Assembly: GCA_014529385.2 (NCBI GenBank)
Contig: CM043956.1
Span: 87,969,721-88,033,720 of the forward strand
DNA length: 64,000 nt
DNA from: Adiantum capillus-veneris
Taxonomy: Eukaryota > Streptophyta > Polypodiopsida > Polypodiales > Pteridaceae
Direction of reading: 5' to 3'
Part shown: positions 55,219 through 64,000 of the stretch, piece by piece
How the letters are laid out: the number at the start of each line of letters is the position of its first letter
Numbering within the stretch: the stretch's first letter is position 1
Position numbers and translations under genes: made by a program
The notes under the pieces: model-generated
Database searches by the model: none
Seen by the model: only the letters and a program-made list of their open reading frames with translations
Told to the model about the DNA's origin: nothing

Positions 55219-55599
55219 TATCTTAAGATCTAGATAATGTTGGTTATTTAGGAGGGCTATTTAAATAAAACTAGTTTCAAAACAACTCTTCCCAGATAAA
55301 CCTATGGACCTTCATTTATCCCTTATTTTCCCTTGTTTGGGAGGGCAAGCTAAGCCCCTAGTTATTGCTCAGATTGCTTTTAACACCTTTCATGGCCCGA
55401 TGCTTGATATTCTTAAGGAACTCAAATCAAAAGAACTTGGCACTTATCTCACCACCTATGCCAACTACAAGGGGGTAGAAATTATTACTGGATTACTCAA
55501 TCCTTGATGATTCTCCCTCACTTAAAAGACCCGAATCTTTAACCACCCCCAACAGCTCTTTCACATCTCTCCTAATGCCTAGCACTTCTTCTATCTTCA
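55219..55599. other. No gene recognised
   Basis: A 67-codon plus-strand frame (55304-55507, with FNTFHGPMLDILKELKSKEL) may be a coding relic but has no known signature. Confidence 0.3.
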
Positions 55600-55979
55600 A
55601 CTTCAATGGAAGCCTTCGAAGCCTCGGTGCCTTTGAGTTGCCGATCCAGTTTGCCTTGGTCACCCGCCGTCATGCACTGTGGAGGGCGGCCACTGTCGTT
55701 GTCTATCCGCACGCTGCTTGCACAGACAACTGTGCATGTCTTCTTTTTGCTGCACAGCGGAGATGTAGCTGTCTGTGGAACACGGGAGAGGAGTAGGGCA
55801 TCGTACGCACATGAAAGACTCTTTTAGCCTCCTCCCAAAAATAGCTCGGATACCAGTGAAAGGGCGGTGGTAATGTGTGTGCTAGTATCCACCCAACCGT
55901 GTTATCTTATAGCCTCCCCCTAGCGTACACATTGTCCCGCCGTGCCGGTGGCCTTGCCCATAGGACCCATGTCCTTACA
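55600..55979 (-). mobile_element. Truncated S copy: LTR, primer site and leader
   Basis: Minus-strand order: LTR 55979-55857 (123 bp), primer site TGGTATCCGAGCT at 55855-55843, leader block 55830-55600 homologous to 11690-11930. It lacks all coding sequence. Confidence 0.88.
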
Positions 55980-56617
55980 AGAAGCTTCCAAAAGAGTGTT
56001 GCATGTGAATTGTGACATAATGATTGCACCCTTACAAGCCTTGAATGTTCTGTTTTTCATGTCATCTTACAAGCCTTGAATGCTATGATGTTCATGTCGT
56101 TCAAGGCTTTAGATACTCTTCATGGTCCTTGCTTATTATGAGCGCTCATAATTACCTGTATCAACTTGCCGTGGCGATTGCATGGTCGGGATGTTTGAGC
56201 TTCCATATGCATGAACCTCAAATTGAGCATTGACATTGTCTTTGCCTTGTAGCCTTGCTCAGAACCTTGCCCGATGTCGGCAAGCACAAGCACCTTCTTC
56301 GAACAAACAAGCGCGATGGTGTGATACCGAAACTTCTCTGCTCAATTGTCGAAGCCTGAACTATTTTCTAGAAGTTGAGCTTTCAAAACTTTGCAATCAA
56401 TTTTGCGCTACATCGCCGATGCAGTTTAGCTAGGGAAAGGCTGATACATGCAAGCTAGCCTATGCATGTGAGCTTCCATTGGATCTTCACTCGAGGTGAA
56501 AAACCCCACACCCTTGCATGCATGGCAAACCCGCCATGGGTCTTGGACCTTAGTAAGGAAGGGTGCCCTAAGTAGGGCGCCCCTGTTTGAAAAACATGTG
56601 AAAAGAAGCTCATAGTT
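55980..56617. other. No gene recognised
   Basis: A short direct repeat (TTACAAGCCTTGAATG at 56032 and 56068) is the only structure seen. Confidence 0.45.
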
Positions 56618-56698
56618 GTTGGGGTATAAAGCCCAATGTGGTCGCCCAGGTAAGTGGGCAGGCCGCCAGGTATGTACACATATTCTTTTGTTAAAAGG
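56618..56698 (+). repeat. Inverted fragment of the C-family LTR start
   Basis: TGTTGGGGTATAAAGCCCAA continuing to ACACATATTCTTTTGT matches the C LTR start (57640 leftwards on the minus strand) for about 80 bp. Confidence 0.85.
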
Positions 56699-56977
56699 CT
56701 AGAGTCACCAGCTCAGATTGGAGTGAAATTCGACAGGCGAAGACACGGCCCCAAATTCGACAGGCAAAGACACGGCCCCAAATCCTGTGGGATAGCCCGA
56801 AGGGCTTGGTGTTCTCGTAATTTCATTATGAGGTCATCTCGGCCACCGTTCGGCTTCGACAAAGGTCTGCGCAGGCCATTTTCGACTACGTGGTCTCGGC
56901 GGGTGTAGATCCGACTCTGCAAATTTGGGGTTTTTGGCCTACGACTGCAGGTGCTTAGGATATCGACACTCCTAGAG
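56699..56977. other. Unassigned sequence with 30-bp tandem repeat
   Basis: AAATTCGACAGGC(G/A)AAGACA is repeated at 56728 and 56755. Otherwise nothing is recognised. Confidence 0.5.
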
Positions 56978-57640
56978 TGTTGGTTTGTGGATGTCTACAC
57001 ATCGAAGGACAGCTCACAGTTCTTGGAGGCGTGTCACATACGACACGGGCGCATCTACACATAGACTGTAGGCGACATCCACTAGTTCATCAGCTAGCTT
57101 GTATTTGCTGCTTGATATTCCAGATTTCATCCTGACATTGCAGGTACTTCCACATGGGATGTATTGTCAGAGATGATGTATGTTTGTTGAGGGTTTACTG
57201 GCTGTGAGTCACGCAGCAAACAACCGCCGCAGCGGTTACAGCATCTAGTGGGAAATTTGTGGATGTATGACTTTGTGGGACGTCTATGTACTGTCAGATT
57301 TACTGCAGCCTTTGTTGAGGGTCGAGTGAGGTTTTATTGAGCTCGGGGATTCTCGAATGTTGAGATCCTTTCGGTGATACAGGTCTTTGAGCGATCCCTC
57401 GAGCACCCTTAGATAGGCAGCTAGGATGTATTGACTGTGAGTTAGACATGAAGGAGTACGAGCGGAAGTGCAACGCGAGAGAGAGTGCGAGAAGAAGAGC
57501 ATGACGATATGGTGAACTCGCTCTACTGTAATGTGTAGAGCATAGTGAGTTCTTATTAGGTTTTTACAAAAGAATATGTGTACATACCTGGCGGCCCGCC
57601 CACTTACATGGGCGACCACATTGGGCTTTATACCCCAACA
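56978..57640 (-). repeat. C 3' LTR (Ty1/copia)
   Basis: On the minus strand it starts TGTTGGGGTATAAAGCCC right after the polypurine tract TAAGTGGGAGGT (57641-57652). The end is placed at CACAAACCAACA (56978) because it pairs with the TGTTGG start; this border is inferred. Confidence 0.7.
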
Positions 57641-60043
57641 ACCTCCCACTTAAAGTCCAATGTGGTACTTTAAGTGTGAGAGAAGCTACTATACAAGCTA
57701 ATATACAAGAGATGTAGAGAAGTGATGTACTACCCTACACCTAACTGCTAGCGAAAATGCGCAAAGCTCTCTGAGGGAAGTCCTTTTGTAAGTAGATCAG
57801 CAAGATTTTCTGTGGTGTGAACTTTGACAAGCTGAAGTTGCTTATCCTCGAGCATTTCCCTGATGAAATGATACTTCACATCCACAAGCTTTGTCTTTGA
57901 GTGATAAACTGGATTGAGAGCCAATTGTATAGCACTTTGACTATCACAATATAACACAGGCATCTCTTCTTTGATTCCCAAATCTGTTACTAGTCGATTA
58001 AGCCAAATTGATTCTTTGCATGCCTCTGATGCTGCAACATATTCAGCCTCTGTAGTAGACTGAGTAACACAATCTTGTAATCTAGAACTCCATGATACTA
58101 CTCCACCAGCCACTGTAAAGACATACCCTGACGTAGACCTTCGGTTGTCTAAGTCACCTGCATAATCTGAGTCTGTAAAACCCTTTACACTTAGCTCCTG
58201 ACTCCCATAGCATATACGGATACTCTTTGTAGCTTTCAGGTATCTCAATATTCCTTTCACTGCCTCCCAATGTTTCTTGCCTGGGTTTGACATGTATCGA
58301 CTTACTACTCCCACTGCAAATGCAATGTATGGGCGAGTAGCAATCATTGCATACATTAAACTACCCACTGCAGACGCATATGGAATCTTATCCATTTCAG
58401 CCTATTCTTCCTCAGACAAAGGACAATCTTGGTTGCTAAGTTTCACATATGGTGGCAATGGAACACTCAGTGCCTTTCCCTTATCCATATTGAAACATTG
58501 CAAAACCTTGTCAATATACTATGTTTCAGATAACCAAATCAACTTCTTTGATCTGTCTCTCTCAATGCGCATACCAAGTATATGACTTGCCTCACCCATG
58601 TCTTTCATGTCAAACGATTTTGCCATCTTTGACTTCAAAGCTGAAATTTCTTCCAAGTGCTTACCAGCAATCAACATGTCATCCACATACAAAATAAGGA
58701 TCAACCAACTACCATCCTTAGCCTTCTTTGTATATAGACAGTGATCGAACTCACTACGTTTGTAGCCTTGAGAAAGCATAAACTTGTGGAATTTATGGTA
58801 CCATGCCCTCGGTGATTGTTTTAAGCCATAAAGACTCTTTAACAACTGGCATACCCAATCTTCCTTGCCTTTCTCAACAAACCCTTCTGGCTGCTGCATG
58901 TAAATTTCCACATCTAAATCACCATGCAAGAACACTGTCTTGACATCCATTTGGTGCAACACCAAATCTAATATGGCAACCAATGCAAGAAAGCATCTCA
59001 ATGTAGTCATCTTGACCACCAGAGAGAAGACTTCATCAAAGTCAATGCCTTGTTCTTGCTTAAAGCCCTTGGCAACAAGCCTTGCTTTGTACTTTGGCTG
59101 ACTATCATGAGCAGTGATCTTATACCTGTAAACCCATTTACAAGGTAGAGACTTTTTGCCCTATGGTAATTTAACTAGCTTCCATGTCTTGTTTTTATGC
59201 AGAGATGTCATCTCTGACTGCATGGCCAATTGCCAATTCCCGGAGTCCTTCATTTGCACTGCTTCCTTGTAACATGAAGGCTCATTGCAATCAGTCAACA
59301 TGACATAGTTCATAGATGGAACAAACCTATCAGGAGGTCGTGTGACACGTCCAGATGTACGCACAATTGGTGGCTCAGGGTCAGCCACAACCTGTGGTTC
59401 CACTCTATCCTATCCTTGCTCCTCTTGAGCTCTGACATTTTGTCTTGCACGTGCAGGTCCATCTTCTTGGAAGACAACTCTTCTAATCTCCTCAACCCTC
59501 TCTGGTTTACAATGATATTTGGATTCATTAAAGTGAACATCATTGCTGCGGACAACCTTTCTGGATTCAGGATCCCAAAGTCTGTACCCCATCTCACCAG
59601 AATTACCATAGCCTAGAAAGATGCACTTTCTACTCTTTGGCTCAAGTTTGTTCCTAAATTCCTTTGGAACGTGAGTATATGCCTCACAGCCAAAGACTCT
59701 GAGATGCTTGTATGAGGCCATTTTGCCTGACCATACCATCTCTGGCACTGAATCCTTCTACAAAACCTTGCTAGGAGATCTATTTACAAGATGAATAGTA
59801 GTTGATACAGCTTCAGCCCAAAACCCATTTGGCAGCTGTGCATTAGACAACATACTTCTGACCTTCTCTTGTATGAGGGGGATTGTAAGGAGCAGTAAGT
59901 TCACGTTTTATACCTTTTGACTCACAAAAGTCCTGAAAGGCCTTTGAAACATACTCTCCACCATTGTCAATGCGTAAGCATTTAAGCTTCTTGCCACTCT
60001 GATTCTCCACAAGTGTCACAAACGTTTTGAAAACACTAAAAGC
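57641..60043 (-). pseudogene. C: copia Pol remnant (integrase end, RT, RNase H)
   Basis: Minus order: integrase core relic at 59870-60043 (LKCLRIDNGGEY), then LRVFGCEAYTHVPKEFRNKL and GYGNSGEMGYRLWDPESRKV (59500-59740). RT is at 58519-59019 (QMDVKTVFLHGDLDVEIYMQ, the catalytic YVDDMLIAGK). RNase H is at 57748-58395 (GFTDSDYAGDLDNRRSTSGY, TTEAEYVAASEACKE, NLADLLTKGLPSESF). Many stops and frame changes separate the pieces. It has Tork/Tnt1-like features. The rest of C lies beyond D, which is inserted in its integrase region. Confidence 0.92.
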
Positions 60044-60824
60044 TGTTAGGAAATAAGACGTAGCTAAATAGATAATTGAGTAGATTACTTAATGGAGAGA
60101 GACAGATTTATATACACGAGATTATAGAGTAGAGAGAGAGAGAGAGAGTACACACGAAATACGTGGTTCACCCAATGTGGGCTACGTCCACGGAAAAGCA
60201 GCCACTCAATGGCTTTAGTACTTCAAAACAAGAAGTAGTTTACAAAGGGATTATACCCTTAATGGAGCTCCCGCCTTGCTTCACTCTCACCACCTCACAC
60301 TCACCTTGTTGAATCAACTTCACACTATGAAATGTGTGTAGAAATGGACTCCTTTTATAGGCCAAAAGGGCTGCCCTCTCTTATGAGAGACAGCCATGTG
60401 TAGCTGCCCTTGTGCGAATAAGTCCAAATCGGACCCTCCAATCAGCCCATGTGTGGCCGCCCTTGAGAAGACAAGTCCGCTTTTGAATTCGGCCACCGGC
60501 CACCGGCCATTGACTTCCGACCACCGGCCATCGGCCATTGACTACCGGCCACCGGCCAACTGACCGGTTGTTTTTCGACCACTTTCCGGCTGCCGTCCGG
60601 CCATAATATTCCGGCGCAAAGGAATATTTCGGCAAAAAAAAAATCTCGGGGGCCTCCGCCCCCGAGGCCTTTAAAGTTGCCCCTGATTCTTGTCCGTGAA
60701 AATTTTTGTTTCCGATGAGTGATTTTCCTTCACGCATGATGGCTTCTCCTCATAATGGGGGCCTTACAAATGTGCACTTTTACCACAGAAAATTACAAGG
60801 GTAAATCAGGCTCCATACTTAACA
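60044..60824 (-). repeat. D 3' LTR (Ty1/copia), 781 bp
   Basis: On the minus strand it starts TGTTAAGTATGGAGCCTG after the polypurine tract AAGTGGGAGAT and ends CTTATTTCCTAACA. It holds a GC-rich minisatellite of CCGGCCA / CCATTGAC units at 60489-60570. Confidence 0.88.
60489..60570. repeat. CCGGCCA minisatellite in D LTR
   Basis: Short imperfect units (CACCGGCCAYCGGCCATTGA) repeat four to five times. It is unlike the AT-rich surroundings. Confidence 0.8.
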
Positions 60825-60835
60825 ATCTCCCACTT
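60825..60835 (-). promoter_or_regulatory. D polypurine tract
   Basis: The minus strand reads AAGTGGGAGAT directly before the LTR start. Confidence 0.85.
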
Positions 60836-60919
60836 GGAGACTGATCTCCAAACCAAACCTGTGACTGCTTTCCATTCTGGCTTCTTATCCTTGAATGCCG
60901 ATTGAAGATGAGCAAAAGC

Positions 60920-63169
60920 TCAACTTCTCCTTGTTGACCACCTTTGTAAGATGTCTGCAGGATTTTCACTTGTATGCACCTTTCCTAGCTTTAGTTGTCC
61001 CTCTTCCAAAAGAGTGCGTATGAAGTGATATCTCACCTCAATGTGCTTTGTCCTTGAATGAAAGGCTGAGTTCTTCACAAGATGGATAGCGCTTTGGCTA
61101 TCACTGTACAAGACACAATTGTCTTGTTTGAATCCAAGCTCTTCTAAGAATCTGTGAAGCCACAGAATTTCTTTGCTTGCCTCCGTCATTGCTACATACT
61201 CTGCTTCCGTGGTAGAAAGTGAAACCACTTTCTGCAGCTTTGAAGCCCAGCTTACTGCTGTGCCTCCAACCATGAACACATAGCCAGTAGTGCTCCTTCG
61301 AGTATCTTTGTCACCTGCCATATTTGCATCAGCATACCCTTCTAGAAAAATATCAGTTCCTCCAAAATACAAAGCATTTGTTTTTGTCCCTTTTAGATAC
61401 CTAAGTATCCACTTCACAGCTTGGCAATGCTCTTTACCTGGGTTGTCCATGAACCTACTCACAACTCCCACTGCATGTGCAATGTCTGGCCTTGTCCAGA
61501 CCATAGCATACATTAGAGAACCTACCGTTGTAGCATATGGAACTTTAGACATATAGGGTATCTCCTCTTGTGTCTTTGGACACATATCCTTCGTTAGTTT
61601 AAAATGACCAGCCAAAGGTGTAGAAACTGGTTTTGCATTTTGCATTGCAAACCTTTCTAGTACCTTCTTGATGTAATCTTCTTGAGATAGCTTTATTGTC
61701 TTCTTCGTCCTGTCCCTTGATATTTTCATACCAAGTATCCTCTTTGCAGCACCTAAATCTTTCATTGAAAAAGATTTGGACAGCTCCTCTTTTAGGTCTT
61801 TGATGTCCTGCATGTTAGCACTTGCAATCAACATGTCATCAACATACAACATTAGGATGATGAATTTCCCATCTCCCAAATTCTCCATGTAGACGCAGTG
61901 ATCCGAGTTGCATCTTGTGAATCCATGATCCAACATCCATCGATCAAACTTCAAGTACCATTTTCTTGATGCTTGCTTTAAACCATACAAGCTCTTCTTT
62001 AATCTGCAAGCCATTTTCTCCTTACCTTTTACTTCATACCCCTTTGGTTGAAGCATGTAGATTTCCTCCTCTAAGTCACCGTGAGGGAATTCCGTATTTA
62101 CATCCATTTGCTCGAGATTTAGATAATGAGCAGCCACAAGGCTTAAGACAAGCCTAATTGAGTTCATTTTTACCACAGGAGAAAATATTTCATTGAAGTC
62201 AATACCTTTCTTTTGAGAAAAACCTTTTACCACAAGCCTAGACTTGTACCTTTTCTTCCCACCTTCTTCTTCTTTTAGCTTGTACACCCATTTGTTTTGA
62301 AGTGCCCGCTTACCTTTAGGCAACTCAACCAACTCCCATGTTTGGTTGCGATGTAGTGAGTCCATCTCCACTTGCATGCTCTTCGTCCATTCTTCTTTGG
62401 ATTCATGTTGCATAGCTTCTTCATATGATTCCGGCTCTCCAGAATCTGAGATCAAGAGATGGTTGAAGGAAGGAACAAACCTTTTTGGAGGTCTACTTGC
62501 TCTTGTAGATCTTCGGGGAATAGGTTGAGGCTCCTCATTTGGTTGACGTTGTTGCACATTGTCACCGTTTGCAGTCCTTGAGTCTTCATCGTCCTCAAGC
62601 TCCATGTACTCATCACCTGTTTGTTTTCTTTCCAAGTAATCTTTGTACATATTTTGTTCGTTAAAAATTACATCTCTACTCCTTAAGATTTTACCATCTT
62701 CAGGATTCCATAGGCGATACCCAAAGTCTCCTTCTCCATAGCCAATGAAGAAACACTTTTTGGACTTTGCATCTAACTTTGATCTTAGGCTTCTATCTAT
62801 GTGCATGAAAGCCTCACACCCAAACACTTTGAGAAATGCATAATTCACCGGTTTACTTGTCCATGCCTCTTCTGGAACTCCCCCATCCAATGCCGTTGAG
62901 GGTGACCGATTGATTAAGTACACAGACGTACTTACAGCTTCTTCCCAAAGCTCAAGCGGTAGGCCTGCATGTAGCCGCATGCTTCGTGCTCGTTCCATGA
63001 TTGTCCTGTTCATCCTTTCCGAAATCCCATTTTGTTGAGGTGTCCTTGGGGTTGTCCTTTGCCTCCAAATGCCATTGCTAGCACAAAAGCTTTCAAAAGC
63101 TTGGCTGCAATATTCGCCTCCATTGTCTGATCTGAGGCATTTAACCTTGGTACCTGCTTCATTCTCCAC
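60920..63169 (-). pseudogene. D Pol: integrase core, RT, RNase H
   Basis: 749 residues in one frame, continued from the upstream protease frame by a frameshift near 63175. Integrase: SDNGGEYCSQAF and the Glu of ISERMNRTIMERARSM. Then FLKVFGCEAFMHIDRSLRSK. RT: QMDVNTEFPHGDLEEEIYML and YVDDMLIASANM. RNase H: GYADANMAGDKDTRRSTTGY, TTEAEYVAMTEASKE and the DSQSAIHL strand. Near the C-terminus one missing base replaces the expected TKVV-type tail with QRWSTRRS. Catalytic residues are present; the frame errors inactivate it. Confidence 0.93.
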
Positions 63170-63178
63170 AAAGGCTTT

Positions 63179-63955
63179 TCACCTTTGAAATATGGAAAAT
63201 ACATCGGATTTATTCTTCATGACATAAACCCATGTTTTTCTAGTCGCATCGTCTATGAATGTTACATAGTACAATGAGCCACCAAGTGATGGTGTACTTG
63301 CAGGACCCCAAACATCAGAATGAACCAACTCAAGTTTTTTATTTTTTCTTTCATTTCCTGATTTTTGAAATTTTACCCTCTTTTGTTTACCATAAACACA
63401 ATCTTCACAGAACTCTAAGTCCACTTCTTTCAAACCTGGTAGAAGCTTCTTTGTTTGAAGGATTTGCATTCCTTTGGCACTCATATGCCCAAGTCGGTAG
63501 TGCCACACCGCACTGTCAACTTCTGTAGTTGCTGCACAAGCTGAAGGTTGCGTGCTAACAGTACACAAGTAAAGTGTACCGACTTTTTCACCCTTGGCAA
63601 CCACCAAAGATCCCTTTGAGATCTTCCACCGTTTGTTTCCGAATGCAATGTTGTGACCTTCATCGTCCGATTGTCCTGTAGAGATCAAATTTTTGCGAAG
63701 AGAAGGAACATGCCTAACATCTTTAAGCTTCCATTCATTTTCGTTAGCAGTTTTGACAGAAACTGTACCTTTGCCGACAATCTCACAAGCTTCATCATCT
63801 CCCAAGTATACATACCCAAAATTACCTTTGGTGTAGTCTTGGAAACGTTGCTTGTGTGGTGTCGCATGGAATGAAGCCCTGGAATCTACTATCCAGGAAT
63901 TAGACACATTGTCTAATGAGAGAATTAGAGCATCTTGCTCTACTTTACCTGCCAC
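63179..63955 (-). pseudogene. D protease and integrase N-terminus
   Basis: 258 residues. The protease motif WIVDSRASFHATP has Arg where the family has Gly (DSGA), which would abolish activity. A pre-integrase segment follows (WHYRLGHMSAKGMQIL), then the CxxC pair (FCEDCVYGKQKRVKF). The first integrase Asp is in LVHSDVWGPA, with YYVTFIDDATRKTWVYVMK beyond. It ends at FSIFQR before a stop; the next frame resumes within a few bases. Confidence 0.93.
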
Positions 63956-64000
63956 ATTGGCCTCCGATGTTGGCTTGTTGTCTTGAGACTCTGTCTCCTT

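Larger units (their letters stand above)
60836..64000 (-). mobile_element. D: Ty1/copia retrotransposon (Tork/Tnt1-like), 3' part, cut by window edge
   Basis: Its 3' LTR, polypurine tract and pol are seen; gag and the 5' LTR lie beyond 64000. It is inserted in element C (both minus strand). Left flank is AAAGC; the partner duplication is outside the window. Confidence 0.9.

Overview
This window is plant nuclear DNA made almost entirely of transposable elements. No intact host gene is visible. The plant origin rests on plant-type Ty3/gypsy elements (Athila/Tat-like primer sites, no chromodomain), Tork/Tnt1-like Ty1/copia elements, an hAT remnant, two decayed exons of a CYP97B-type cytochrome P450, and a decayed DEAD-box helicase copy. 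I cannot name the species. The repeat load suggests a large genome, possibly outside the angiosperms, but that is only a guess.

Layout. The letters are my own labels. 1-6479 is the 3' part of a non-coding LTR element X1, split by a 4.7-kb insertion (1064-5779) with a 9-bp target duplication that carries two CYP97B exons. 6480-7150 is an hAT transposase C-terminus. 7612-12253 is the 5' half of a minus-strand gypsy element S (gag, protease, RT, RNase H). 12339-13650 holds a ~98-bp satellite and a MITE. 14190-22238 is the 5' half of a minus-strand non-autonomous gypsy element Z. 22239-24112 is the 5' end of element W, also minus strand. 24799-25400 is the helicase pseudogene. 25713-30090 then carries the 3' end of S, the 3' end of Z and the continuation of W, all on the PLUS strand.

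The two Z halves have matching target duplications (TAAAC), and the W sequence on either side of Z joins into a continuous repeat unit. I therefore infer that S sits in Z and Z sits in W, and that roughly 7.6-25 kb was later inverted.

30091-55218 is a second nest. Element Y (minus strand) has its 5' LTR split by X2, a plus-strand non-coding LTR element (33173-52799). X2 is in turn split by T (38336-51982), a nearly complete minus-strand gypsy element with two similar LTRs and a perfect TTGTG duplication. T encodes an upstream ORF1, a four-knuckle Gag and a Pol with protease, RT, RNase H and integrase. After the integrase comes a second aspartic-protease-like domain followed by four W-[VI]-P-K motifs, and after that a separate 143-residue acidic ORF. 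Z keeps the second protease-like domain and the W-P-K region although it has lost RT through integrase.

53144-64000 holds another MITE copy, LTR fragments, a copia element C (56978-60043) and a second copia D inserted in C, which runs off the right edge.

The items most worth following are the post-integrase protease-like/WVPK module shared by T and Z, the array of 22-bp palindromes in the W leader, the inverted nest, and the P450-carrying 9-bp-TSD insertion.
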